DNA from: Chryseobacterium sp. G0201
Lineage (GTDB): Bacteria; Bacteroidota; Bacteroidia; Flavobacteriales; Weeksellaceae
NCBI RefSeq assembly: GCF_003815655.1
Contig: NZ_CP033917.1
Location: 3,658,001 to 3,722,000 of the forward strand
Direction of reading: 5' to 3'
Length of the DNA stretch: 64,000 nucleotides
In this document: one piece after another, positions 41,419 to 50,512 of the stretch
Layout of the letters: every line of letters starts with the position of its first letter
Numbering within the stretch: the first letter of the stretch is position 1
Notes under the pieces: model-generated
The model's input: only the letters and a program-made list of their open reading frames with translations
Told to the model about the DNA's origin: nothing
Database searches by the model: none
Translations under genes and position numbers: made by a program

Positions 41419-43913
41419 GAAATGTAAGTAAAGCAACTACGCTGGAAAGTAAATTTCCATTATTGGCGGTAGAAAACCATTGTATTATTTCGAAGGAAGC
41501 TGATGTTACAGCATGTTTTAGGGTTTACCTGCCAGAACTGTTTACGGTGGCTGCACCTGAATACGAAGCGATCCATTCTGCATGGCATAAGGCTATTAAA
41601 ACATTGCCCGATTATACGGTAATCCATAAACAGGATTGGTATATCAAAGAAAACTATTCACCTGATTTGGCTAAAGATGACATGAGTTTTTTGGCAAAGT
41701 CCTACCAGCAGCATTTTAACGAGCGCCCTTTTCTGAACCACTACTGTTATGTGTTTATTACCAAAACCTCAAAAGACAGAATGAGAATGCAGAGCAATTT
41801 CTCTACACTCTGCAAAGGGGTGCTGGTACCTAAAGAAATCAGGGACAAAGAAGCGGTTTCCAGGTTTATGGAAAGCGTAAGCCAGTTTGAAAGAATTGTT
41901 AACGACTGCGGTTTTGTGAAATTGGAAAGGTTAAGTGAAGAAGATATTACCGGTAGCAGTGGCAAGCAAGGATTACTCGATCAGTATTTTACCTTATCAA
42001 GACAAGCTGGAACCGCTTTGCAGGATATTGCAATCGGCGCTGAAGAAATGAGGATAGGTAATAACAGGCTGTGCCTGCATACTTTATCAGATACCGATGA
42101 GCTGCCTGGTACCGTTTCTACAGATACGCGATTTGAAAAGCTTTCTACCGATCGGAGCGACTGCCGTTTATCCTTTGCAGCTCCGGTGGGACTGCTCTTA
42201 AACTGTAATCACATTTACAACCAATATCTGTTTCTGGATAACAGTGATGATAACTTAAAAAAATTTGAGAAATCTGCAAGGAATATGCATTCACTGGGCA
42301 GGTATAGTAGAAGTAACCAAATTAATAAGGAATGGATTGAACGCTACCTGAACGAAGCGCATTCCTATGGTCTTTCTTCGATTCGGGCGCACTTCAATGT
42401 GATGGCATGGTCTGATGATCCATCCCAATTGAAACAATTGAAGAATGATACTGGTAGTGCACTAGCACTGATGGAATGTAAACCCCATCATAATACTACG
42501 GACGTGGCTACATTATATTGGGCAGGTATTCCCGGCAATGCAGGCGATTTCCCGAGTGAAGAGAGTTTTTACACGTTTATAGAGCCAGCATTATGCTTTT
42601 TCTCCGAAGAAACCAATTACCAAAACTCACTGTCCCCGTTCGGTATCAAAATGGCGGACCGTTTAACCGGAAACCCTATTCATTTGGATATTTCAGATCT
42701 GCCGATGAAAAAAGGAATCATCACCAACCGGAACAAATTTATTTTGGGTCCATCGGGCAGTGGTAAGTCATTTTTTACCAACCATATGGTCAGACAGTAT
42801 TATGAGCAGGGAGCCCATGTATTATTGGTTGATACCGGGAATTCATATCAGGGATTATGTGAGCTGATTAAAGGAAAAACTAAAGGAGAGGATGGGGTTT
42901 ATTTCACCTATACCGAAGATAATCCGATTGCTTTTAACCCTTTTTACACTGATGATGGTGTCTTTGATATTGAAAAAAGAGAAAGTATCAAAACGCTGGT
43001 ACTAACGCTCTGGAAGCGTGATGATGAACCTCCAACGCGCGCAGAGGAAGTTGCGCTTTCCAATGCCGTAAGCGGTTATATTGAAAAGATCAAAAAGGAA
43101 AACGAGCATCCTTCTTTTAACGGATTCTATGAGTATGTAAAAGGTGATTATCGCAAGATTCTTGGGGAGAAAGAAGTAAGGGAAAAAGATTTTGATCTGG
43201 CCAATTTTTTAAATGTATTGGAACCTTACTATAAAGGTGGGGAATATGACTATCTCCTTAATTCCGATAAGCAGCTTGACCTGCTTTCCAAGCGCTTTAT
43301 TGTGTTTGAAATTGATGCGATCAAGGACCACAAAATCCTTTTTCCCATTGTCACGATCATCATTATGGAGGTCTTCATAAACAAAATGAGAAGGCTCAAA
43401 GGGATCAGAAAGCTCATATTAATTGAAGAAGCCTGGAAAGCCATTGCCAAGGAAGGGATGGCAGAATATTTAAAATACTTGTTTAAAACGGTTAGGAAAT
43501 TCTTTGGTGAAGCGATAGTTGTTACACAAGAGGTAGATGATATTATCCACTCGCCAATTGTAAGAGAAAGTATCATTAATAATTCGGACTGTAAAATTCT
43601 GCTTGACCAGCGTAAGTACATGAATAAATTCGATGACATTCAGGCGATGTTGGGACTGACCGATAAGGAAAAAGCACAGGTTTTATCCATCAATATGAAT
43701 AACGATCCCTCCCGCTTTTACAAGGAAGTTTGGATAGGACTGGGTGGCACCCACTCGGCGGTATATGCTACCGAAGTGTCGGCCCAAGAGTATCTCGCCT
43801 ATACGACCGAGGAAACAGAAAAGCTTGAAGTCATGCAGCTTGCAAAAGAACTCGGCGGAAATGTTGAGCTGGCAATCAAAAGGATTGCTGCCGCTAAAGT
43901 CGAAAATCAATAA
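41415..43913 (+). CDS. traG: TraG, VirB4-type conjugation ATPase
   Basis: An 832-residue ATPase. The N-terminal ~420 residues bind the channel; the C-terminal motor has Walker A GPSGSGKS (about 443-452) and a Walker B LILIEEAWK (about 670). It matches the conjugative-transposon TraG family and is of usual length. It energises assembly of the transfer channel and pilus-like parts at the inner membrane. Its start overlaps traF. Confidence 0.95.
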   Translation: MRNVSKATTLESKFPLLAVENHCIISKEADVTACFRVYLPELFTVAAPEYEAIHSAWHKAIKTLPDYTVIHKQDWYIKENYSPDLAKDDMSFLAKSYQQHFNERPFLNHYCYVFITKTSKDRMRMQSNFSTLCKGVLVPKEIRDKEAVSRFMESVSQFERIVNDCGFVKLERLSEEDITGSSGKQGLLDQYFTLSRQAGTALQDIAIGAEEMRIGNNRLCLHTLSDTDELPGTVSTDTRFEKLSTDRSDCRLSFAAPVGLLLNCNHIYNQYLFLDNSDDNLKKFEKSARNMHSLGRYSRSNQINKEWIERYLNEAHSYGLSSIRAHFNVMAWSDDPSQLKQLKNDTGSALALMECKPHHNTTDVATLYWAGIPGNAGDFPSEESFYTFIEPALCFFSEETNYQNSLSPFGIKMADRLTGNPIHLDISDLPMKKGIITNRNKFILGPSGSGKSFFTNHMVRQYYEQGAHVLLVDTGNSYQGLCELIKGKTKGEDGVYFTYTEDNPIAFNPFYTDDGVFDIEKRESIKTLVLTLWKRDDEPPTRAEEVALSNAVSGYIEKIKKENEHPSFNGFYEYVKGDYRKILGEKEVREKDFDLANFLNVLEPYYKGGEYDYLLNSDKQLDLLSKRFIVFEIDAIKDHKILFPIVTIIIMEVFINKMRRLKGIRKLILIEEAWKAIAKEGMAEYLKYLFKTVRKFFGEAIVVTQEVDDIIHSPIVRESIINNSDCKILLDQRKYMNKFDDIQAMLGLTDKEKAQVLSINMNNDPSRFYKEVWIGLGGTHSAVYATEVSAQEYLAYTTEETEKLEVMQLAKELGGNVELAIKRIAAAKVENQ

Positions 43914-43942
43914 AATTTAATAACATTTTAAAATCCAAAACA

Positions 43943-44572
43943 ATGAAACAATTTATGTTAATGGCATTTGCTGCCCTATTATTAGGGTTTACGCCCGCCA
44001 AAGCTCAATTTGTGGTTACAGATCCGACCAATCTTGCCCAAGGTATTGTGAATAGCGCCCAGCAGATTGTACAAACCTCCAGCACCGTCACCAATACGCT
44101 GAAGAGTTTTCAGGAAGTGCAGAAAGTCTACACGCAGGGAAAAGAGTATTACGATAAGCTTAAAGCAGTCACCAATCTGGTTAAGGATGCCCGAAAGGTC
44201 CAACAGACGGTACTCATGGTCGGAAATATTTCGGAATTGTATGTGAACAATTTTGGGAAAATGATTAATGATCCCAACTTCTCACCGCAGGAATTAACGG
44301 CCATAGCGTTCGGTTACTCCAAACTATTAAATGAAAGCGGAGATCTGCTCAAAGACCTCAAGGAAATCATTAATGCGTCCAGCCTTTCGATGAATGATAA
44401 GGAGCGTATGGAAATAATTGACAGGGTATACAAGGAAGTCAGCGAATACCAAAAATTGGTTCGGTACTATACTAACAAAAATATTTCTGTCAGCTACCTG
44501 AGAGGCAAAAAGAAAAACGATGCACAGCGTGTACTTCAGTTATATGGCAACTCTAATCAAAAATATTGGTAA
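43943..44572 (+). CDS. traI: TraI (DUF4141)
   Basis: A 209-residue exported protein with a signal peptide (MKQFMLMAFAALLLGFTPAKA). The mature part is helical with coiled-coil character (SAQQIVQTSSTVTNTLKSF and so on). It matches DUF4141/TraI of Bacteroidetes ICEs, which is compared with VirB5. It probably acts in the periplasm. Its end overlaps the upstream extension of traJ. Confidence 0.88.
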   Translation: MKQFMLMAFAALLLGFTPAKAQFVVTDPTNLAQGIVNSAQQIVQTSSTVTNTLKSFQEVQKVYTQGKEYYDKLKAVTNLVKDARKVQQTVLMVGNISELYVNNFGKMINDPNFSPQELTAIAFGYSKLLNESGDLLKDLKEIINASSLSMNDKERMEIIDRVYKEVSEYQKLVRYYTNKNISVSYLRGKKKNDAQRVLQLYGNSNQKYW

Positions 44573-44592
44573 ACCCTATTAATTATTTTATT

Positions 44593-45585
44593 ATGGAATT
44601 TGATAATCTTCACGAAGTCCTGCGCTCGTTATATGATGAGATGCTTCCGATGTCCGCTACGATGGCAGCGGTTGCAAAAGGTATTGCAGGCTTGGGTGCA
44701 TTATTTTATGTTGCGCTTAAAGTATGGCAGGCACTAAGCCGTGCCGAATCGATCGATGTATTTCCACTTTTAAGACCATTTGCACTGGGCCTTTGTATTA
44801 TGTTTTTTCCAACCATCGTGCTGGGAACCATTAATGCAGTGCTTAGTCCTGTAGTCAAGGGTACACATAGTATGCTCGAAAACCAGGTTCTGGATCTTAA
44901 TAAACTACAGGTACAAAAAGACCAGTTGGAACGGGAAGCGATGCTGCGAAACCCAGAACAGGCGTATTTAATTTCCGACGAAGAATTTGATAAAAAGCTG
45001 GAAGAACTGGGCTGGTCACCTTCGGATCTTGGAACAATGGCAGGAATGTACATGGAACGGGGAAGCTATCAGTTGGAGCAGAAAATTAAAAACTGGTTCC
45101 GCGATTTGCTTGAAATTCTCTTTCAGTCGGCGGCATTGGTCATTGATACAATACGTACATTCTTTCTGATTGTGTTGTCTATACTGGGCCCAATCGCATT
45201 TGCTATCTCCGTCTGGGATGGTTTTCAGTCGACATTAAGCCAGTGGATATCCCGTTATGTGAGCGTGTATTTATGGCTTCCCGTTGCAGATATTTTCAGC
45301 GCTATGCTGGCTAAACTTCAATCGTTGATGCTCGAAAAAGACATTGCGAACCTGTCTGACCCCAATTTCATACCCGACGGATCTAACACGATCTACCTGA
45401 TTTTTATGATTATCGGCATAGTGGGTTATTTCACGGTACCGACAGTAACAGGCTGGATTATTCAGGCTGGTGGTGCCGGTAATTTCATGCGTAATGTTAC
45501 ACAAACCGCGCAGAAAGCTGGAAATGTTGCAAGTGCGGGGGCAGGTGCAGCGGCAGGGAATGTAAGCGGCCAACTTATGAAATAA
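44593..45585 (+). CDS. traJ: TraJ, VirB6-like membrane protein
   Basis: With the start at ATG 44593 the protein has 330 residues; a TTG at 44566 inside traI is less likely. Multiple transmembrane helices are visible (about 15-40, 55-80, 180-215, 275-300), and the end is Gly/Ala-rich (SAGAGAAAGNVSG). It matches TraJ, the VirB6-like channel subunit in the inner membrane. Confidence 0.92.
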   Translation: MEFDNLHEVLRSLYDEMLPMSATMAAVAKGIAGLGALFYVALKVWQALSRAESIDVFPLLRPFALGLCIMFFPTIVLGTINAVLSPVVKGTHSMLENQVLDLNKLQVQKDQLEREAMLRNPEQAYLISDEEFDKKLEELGWSPSDLGTMAGMYMERGSYQLEQKIKNWFRDLLEILFQSAALVIDTIRTFFLIVLSILGPIAFAISVWDGFQSTLSQWISRYVSVYLWLPVADIFSAMLAKLQSLMLEKDIANLSDPNFIPDGSNTIYLIFMIIGIVGYFTVPTVTGWIIQAGGAGNFMRNVTQTAQKAGNVASAGAGAAAGNVSGQLMK

Positions 45586-45608
45586 TTAATCACCAAAAAT
45601 CTTCAATA

Positions 45609-46232
45609 ATGGAATTTAAAACACTTAGAAATATTGAAAACAGTTTTCGCCAGATCAGACTATATGCCATCATTTTTGCAGTGCTGTGTACTTCGGTTAT
45701 GGGATACGCCATCTGGCAGTCTTACCATTTCGCTGAGCAGCAACGGCAAAAGATTTATGTGCTCGACAATGGTAAATCCTTGATGCTTGCATTAGCTCAG
45801 GATGTCACAATCAACCGTCCGGTGGAAGCAAAAGAACATGTGCGCCGTTTTCACGAACTGTTTTTTACGCTGGCTCCTGATAAAAACGCCATCGAAAGTA
45901 ATATGAAAAGAGCATTTAACCTGGCAGATAAAAGTGCTTTCAATTATTACAAGGATCTTTCAGAGAAAGGCTATTACAACAGGATTATTTCAGGCAATAT
46001 CCAACAGCGGATAGAAGTGGACAGTGTGCTGTGCAATTTTGATACTTACCCATATGCGGTACGTACTTATGCTAAACAATTCATCATCCGGTCCAGCAAC
46101 CTAACAGAAAGAAGCCTTGTAACCTCCTGTTATCTGGTTAATTCCGTTCGATCCGATAACAACCCGCAAGGCTTTAATATCGAGAAATTCAGCGTGCTGG
46201 AAAATAAGGATTTACAAGTCGTTGAGCGCTAA
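45609..46232 (+). CDS. traK: TraK, conjugation inner-membrane protein
   Basis: A 207-residue protein with one N-terminal transmembrane helix (IRLYAIIFAVLCTSVMGYAI) and a periplasmic domain containing VKEHVRRFHELFF-like helices and a conserved FNYYKDLSEKGYYNRI segment. It matches the TraK family, which is VirB8-like in layout. It would scaffold the periplasmic channel. Confidence 0.92.
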   Translation: MEFKTLRNIENSFRQIRLYAIIFAVLCTSVMGYAIWQSYHFAEQQRQKIYVLDNGKSLMLALAQDVTINRPVEAKEHVRRFHELFFTLAPDKNAIESNMKRAFNLADKSAFNYYKDLSEKGYYNRIISGNIQQRIEVDSVLCNFDTYPYAVRTYAKQFIIRSSNLTERSLVTSCYLVNSVRSDNNPQGFNIEKFSVLENKDLQVVER

Positions 46233-46244
46233 AATTAGCATAAC

Positions 46245-46511
46245 ATGAAAAAGCTAAGAGTATTTATTGATGCCTGTGCGTACAGGCTAGAAAAACGTTG
46301 GCAGAGACTATCCGCCAGAGAACAGCGTAAATTTTTGATTCTTTTTTTTACGGGCTACCTGCTGGTTACGGGGTGTGTGATTTTGAACGTTTGGTATGAC
46401 GCTAAATCGGCTAATACCTTACAGAAAGCAAGGATCGATCATATCAGAAATCCCACTCTGCAAAAGGACACGTCATTAAAAGATTCAGCATCAATCATTT
46501 TAAAAAAATAA
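46245..46511 (+). CDS. traL: TraL (DUF3989), small membrane protein
   Basis: An 88-residue protein with a basic N-terminus (RLEKRWQRLSAREQRKF) and one transmembrane helix (about 28-47). It matches DUF3989/TraL by size, topology and its place between traK and traM. Role unknown. Confidence 0.85.
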   Translation: MKKLRVFIDACAYRLEKRWQRLSAREQRKFLILFFTGYLLVTGCVILNVWYDAKSANTLQKARIDHIRNPTLQKDTSLKDSASIILKK

Positions 46512-46516
46512 TCGAC

Positions 46517-47830
46517 ATGAAAGAAAATGATAACAGTAAAGGGGGGGTGAGGCTTACCGAAGTAGGGCAAAAGCCTGTTGTTGATCCCGAAAGATCTCCA
46601 AACGATAAATTCCAGAAAATAAAAAAACCTATTATTTTCTGTTTGATGGCACTCGTATTTGCAGGGTGTATATATTTAATTTTTGTGCCATCATCTGATA
46701 AAAAAAATGAGGATCAAACAGGATTGAATGAGGTTGTTCCTCAGGCTACCGAAGCTGGAATGCAGGCCGATAAGGGAAAGGCTTATGAAAGCGAACTTTT
46801 GGAACAAAAAGAGTTGGATAAAAAGAAATCCCTCTCGACGCTTTCTGAGTATTGGAATACGGACAGCATAAAATCACAAACGCTCGCAAATACCTCAGGG
46901 GATAATCTTGCGGTTTCTGCTCCTAACCATCAAAATGATGCTCTCAATAGCTATCGCAATATTCAGGGGACGTTAGGCTCTTTTTATCAGGACAAGGGAG
47001 AAACCACGCAATTGCAAAATGAGGTAAAGTCGCTAAAAGCGCAACTGGCCCAAAGGGAAACACCACAAACGAATCCTGTTGAAAGTCAATTGGCTTTAAT
47101 GGAGAAAAGTTACCAAATGGCGGCCAAATATTTCCCCAATACGCCTTCGAGGACAGAGGAGAAAATTGCTAAAAGCCCAAATGATACAATGGACAAGATT
47201 AAATCCAAGGGGCCAGTGGTAAATGTTTATCCAACTAAAAAAGGCATTGTTTCCGCGTTGTATCGTGAACCCTCAGACAGTGCTTTGCTGGCTGGTTTAA
47301 TCCGTATGGACGGCAGAAACTTTTTCACTGCCGGAAAAGTACATGATGAGTTTCAGCAGGCCAATAGTATTCGTGCCTGTATTCATGAGACTCAAATTGT
47401 TACCGCTGATAATGGCGTGAGAATAAGGCTTTTAGATCCAATACGGGTTGCAAGAATGATGGTGCCTAAGGGAACAGTAGTGACAGCTATTGCGAAGTTT
47501 CAAACTACAAGGCTTCAACTAATAATCACTTCCATAGAATTTGCAGGTAACATTCTTCCTGTTGAAATTATGGTATACGATCTGGACGGTCAACCGGGGC
47601 TTTCTGTTCCTTATTCACCGGAAAGAAATGCACTCACTGAAGTGGCCGCCAATATGGGCAACACATCGGGAACAAGTGTTTCATTAAGTTCAACGGCCGG
47701 ACAACAGATTACTACAGATTTAAGTAAAAGTCTGGTTCAGGGCGTTTCGGGATACTTTGCCAAGAAAGTACGAATGCCAAAAATTACACTTAAGGCCGGA
47801 TATCAGTTGTTTCTGATGGCAAAAAAATAA
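46517..47830 (+). CDS. traM: TraM, VirB10-like protein
   Basis: A 437-residue protein with a cytoplasmic N-terminus, one transmembrane helix (about 38-57), a long flexible periplasmic linker with coiled-coil potential (about 150-185), and a C-terminal VirB10-type beta-barrel domain (about 240-435; ACIHETQIV, PKGTVVTAIAKFQ). It spans the envelope and links the inner-membrane ATPases to the outer-membrane pore. Confidence 0.93.
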   Translation: MKENDNSKGGVRLTEVGQKPVVDPERSPNDKFQKIKKPIIFCLMALVFAGCIYLIFVPSSDKKNEDQTGLNEVVPQATEAGMQADKGKAYESELLEQKELDKKKSLSTLSEYWNTDSIKSQTLANTSGDNLAVSAPNHQNDALNSYRNIQGTLGSFYQDKGETTQLQNEVKSLKAQLAQRETPQTNPVESQLALMEKSYQMAAKYFPNTPSRTEEKIAKSPNDTMDKIKSKGPVVNVYPTKKGIVSALYREPSDSALLAGLIRMDGRNFFTAGKVHDEFQQANSIRACIHETQIVTADNGVRIRLLDPIRVARMMVPKGTVVTAIAKFQTTRLQLIITSIEFAGNILPVEIMVYDLDGQPGLSVPYSPERNALTEVAANMGNTSGTSVSLSSTAGQQITTDLSKSLVQGVSGYFAKKVRMPKITLKAGYQLFLMAKK

Positions 47831-47855
47831 TGATTAATGCAAAAAAATAGAAAAT

Positions 47856-48776
47856 ATGCTACAATTTAAATATATCATGCTGGTGTTGTGCCTTACGGTA
47901 TGCACTTTAAAGCTATGTGCCCAGGAACATGGAGGCGCTCCTGCCACTGATACGATAAAAGCTGACTCCAAATTGAAAGCCGGATCGATAGAACCCTATT
48001 GGCTAACGGTTACCTATGATAAAACGACACATATCATTTTCCCCTCAAAGATAAAATATGTTGATCTGGGAAGTGAATTCCTCATTGCGGGAAAAGCCGA
48101 AGAAGCGGATAATGTACTCAGAATAAAGGCTGCCATACGGGATTTTGAACCAGAGACCAATTTTTCTGTGATTACCGAAGATGGTCATTTCTATAATTTT
48201 GATGTGTTTTACAGCCGTTATCCATCTACCTTAAATTATGATGTGCTTAAAATGCTCCAGACCGAAGAGAAAGAAAAAGTGAACGATGTCCTTTTTGAAA
48301 ACCTTGGCGATACTCAGCCTTCGTTGACAGAAGCTGCTCTTAAAACTATTTATAACAGGGATAAGAAGCTGATTAAGCACATTGGTTCGTACAGTTTTGG
48401 GATCAGTTTCTTATTACAAGGTATTTACATTTACAATGGTAAGTATTATTTCCATATCCAGGTAAAGAATAAATCCAACGTCCCTTTTTATGTTGATTTT
48501 ATAACATTTAAAATTGCTGATAAGAAAACTACCAGACGTACTGCTGTTCAGGAAAGCGAGATGAAGCCACTCAGGGTATATCTTCCGTTAGAAAGCATAA
48601 ATGCTAATCGAAGTGAAAGAAATGTTATACTGCTTGACCAGTTTACCCTCGATGATGATAAAGTGTTCCGTATTGAAATTTTTGAGAAAAATGGCGGGCG
48701 GCATCAAATATTGGAAGTTGAAAATACAGATCTGATAAGGGCTAAACCAGTGACTGATCTGAAACTAATTTTTTAA
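47856..48776 (+). CDS. traN: TraN, VirB9-like protein
   Basis: A 306-residue exported protein (signal peptide MLQFKYIMLVLCLTVCTLKLCAQ). The first domain has YDKTTHIIFPSKIKYVDLG, typical of TraN, and the second is a beta-sandwich (YYFHIQVKNKSNVPFYVDF). It should form the outer-membrane core complex with TraM. Confidence 0.93.
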   Translation: MLQFKYIMLVLCLTVCTLKLCAQEHGGAPATDTIKADSKLKAGSIEPYWLTVTYDKTTHIIFPSKIKYVDLGSEFLIAGKAEEADNVLRIKAAIRDFEPETNFSVITEDGHFYNFDVFYSRYPSTLNYDVLKMLQTEEKEKVNDVLFENLGDTQPSLTEAALKTIYNRDKKLIKHIGSYSFGISFLLQGIYIYNGKYYFHIQVKNKSNVPFYVDFITFKIADKKTTRRTAVQESEMKPLRVYLPLESINANRSERNVILLDQFTLDDDKVFRIEIFEKNGGRHQILEVENTDLIRAKPVTDLKLIF

Positions 48777-48794
48777 CCCTTAAAAAAAATTGAA

Positions 48795-49358
48795 ATGTAT
48801 AAATATATAGCAGCCATAATAATATGTATGTTGAGCGCAAAGTGCCTTCAAGCACAGCGGCTGATTAAGGGGCAAAAAGGCTTTGAAATTGCTGCGGGAC
48901 TAATCTCCGATCGTAAGCCGATACATGATTATTTTTATCTCCGTGCAGCAATGACGATTAACGGAAAAAACGGGAGTTATCAATTATGGGGAATCGAGTA
49001 TACCTATAAAAAACACCAATTTGAAGGTTTTAATATTCCTGTTGAAACCTATTCAGTTGAAGGAGGCTATAGCTTTCGTCTGCTGGGTGATTGGTCAAAG
49101 AACATCTCATTAAATCTGGGATTAAGCGGAGTGGCCGGTTATGAAGTAATTAACGAAGGCGAAAGCTTGCTTTCCAATGGTGCTGTCATACAGAATAAAG
49201 ACAGTTTTATTTATGGGGGTGATTTGCGGCTTTCTGTAGAAGCTTATCTAAGTGATCATATCGTGATGCTTATAGATGGGAGGAGTAAAGTAATCTGGGG
49301 AACTTCGGTCGAACGACTTCGTCCCTCAGCAGGTCTCGGCTTTCGTTATATTTTCTAA
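48795..49358 (+). CDS. traO: TraO, conjugation outer-membrane protein
   Basis: A 187-residue exported protein (signal peptide MYKYIAAIIICMLSAKCLQAQ) with alternating beta strands ending in aromatic GFRYIF, as in an eight-strand outer-membrane barrel. It matches TraO by position and pattern. It may form or anchor part of the outer-membrane complex. Confidence 0.88.
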   Translation: MYKYIAAIIICMLSAKCLQAQRLIKGQKGFEIAAGLISDRKPIHDYFYLRAAMTINGKNGSYQLWGIEYTYKKHQFEGFNIPVETYSVEGGYSFRLLGDWSKNISLNLGLSGVAGYEVINEGESLLSNGAVIQNKDSFIYGGDLRLSVEAYLSDHIVMLIDGRSKVIWGTSVERLRPSAGLGFRYIF

Positions 49359-49376
49359 TTCTTAAATCTCAAAACA

Positions 49377-49838
49377 ATGAAATTTTTAATAATAAAAAAA
49401 GTCTCTTTTGCTGGCCGTTTGAAGTTCTTGGGCTCAATAGCCGGACTTGTGATGTTATTATTTACCATAAGTTCCTGCGACAAGGAACTCGATGTAAAGA
49501 CAGATTTTCCATTCGAATTGGAAGTCATGCCAGTACCAAAAAGCATTACGAAAGGTGAAAAAGTAACTATAAGGTGTACCATTAAAGCAGAAGGTATTTA
49601 TGAAGGTACGCAATATTTCATCAGGTACTTTCAATTTGATGGAACAGGTAAATTATCAATGGGTAATGGTAAAATGGTTACCCTCAATCCCAATGATTTA
49701 TATCTGGTTCCAGAGGAGGTCTTCAGACTATATTATGAATCAACCTCAACTGTTACTCAGGCATTTGATGTCTGGATTTCTGATACGAAAGGGCATGAGC
49801 AAAAAGTGAGTTTTCAGTTTAACAATACTCAGAAATAG
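49377..49838 (+). CDS. traQ: TraQ (DUF3872), lipoprotein
   Basis: A 153-residue protein. A hydrophobic segment ends at Cys33 in ISSCDKELD, consistent with a lipoprotein. The mature part is an Ig-like beta sandwich (DFPFELEVMPVPKSI, IRCTIKAEG). It matches DUF3872/TraQ, the last gene of the tra operon. traP, the primase-like gene found between traO and traQ in CTnDOT, is absent here. A strong terminator follows 30 bp downstream. Confidence 0.87.
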   Translation: MKFLIIKKVSFAGRLKFLGSIAGLVMLLFTISSCDKELDVKTDFPFELEVMPVPKSITKGEKVTIRCTIKAEGIYEGTQYFIRYFQFDGTGKLSMGNGKMVTLNPNDLYLVPEEVFRLYYESTSTVTQAFDVWISDTKGHEQKVSFQFNNTQK

Positions 49839-49868
49839 CATTGCTAAAACGCTAAACTAATTGTGTTA

Positions 49869-49904
49869 AAAAGGCGAATATCTACATTTAGATATTCGCC
49901 TTTT
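49869..49904. terminator. Terminator of the tra operon
   Basis: A 16-bp perfect stem (49869-49884 with 49889-49904, AAAAGGCGAATATCTA and complement) around a CATT loop, T-run in both directions. It also serves the convergent gene at 49966-50361. Confidence 0.88.
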
Positions 49905-49965
49905 AGGTTTAATTCAGCGTGTCATTACATTTGTTCCTTAAATATCTGCTCGAAAATTATTAGGT

Positions 49966-50361
49966 TTAAGAATAGATATAGTTGTATTTCCTACTGTTGC
50001 CATGATATTCCCTATTTAAATCCATTCCGAAGGTTACAGTTTCACCAGCAATAGTGTATGGAAATACCAGCTGATATTTTTTTTGAAGAGCTGTGAAAAT
50101 TTCTATTAAAACAACATCATAACCATCCGCTTTGCCAGCAAGCACTATTGCTGATGCTTGAATGTCAGAATCTTTTAAATCTTGTTGAACACCATTGAGA
50201 AGTGATAAGTACTGTTCTTCAATAGAGCAGGGTTCCACATTGCTGATTGTATCTATTATTTGTCCATCAACTCGAATATTTGTGCTAAAGGGTTTGAAAT
50301 CCTCCATTTTTAATAAAAAAGATCCAGCACGTTTCTTAAGCGCTTCTAAAAATTTTTCCAT
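49966..50361 (-). CDS. Hypothetical protein, possibly immunity-like
   Basis: A 131-residue soluble protein with no family I can name. It starts with a basic helix (MEKFLEALKKRAGSFLL) and contains GKADGYDVVLIEIFTALQKKY and a FPYTIAGETVTFG segment. It lies at the end of a minus-strand series that begins with the RHS toxin locus. Position and size suit an immunity or accessory protein, but the sequence does not prove it. Confidence 0.55.
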   Translation of the reverse strand: MEKFLEALKKRAGSFLLKMEDFKPFSTNIRVDGQIIDTISNVEPCSIEEQYLSLLNGVQQDLKDSDIQASAIVLAGKADGYDVVLIEIFTALQKKYQLVFPYTIAGETVTFGMDLNREYHGNSRKYNYIYS

Positions 50362-50512
50362 TTTTTATTTAACTATTTATTTTTATGTGTGGTAGTGCAG
50401 AGTGCGGTTGCCTTGAATATTTTATATTGTAATAAGATATACTACTTTTCAGATTCTGCAAAACAGAGATGCAACTTGTTGGACATTAAAGTCTTATTAA
50501 AAACCAACCTAC

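Noticed and set aside
49839..50512. Right attachment site of the ICE near the end of the tra operon
   Set aside because: No sequence matching the tRNA-Ser 3' region was found here; only a terminator and the start of the minus-strand series are visible.
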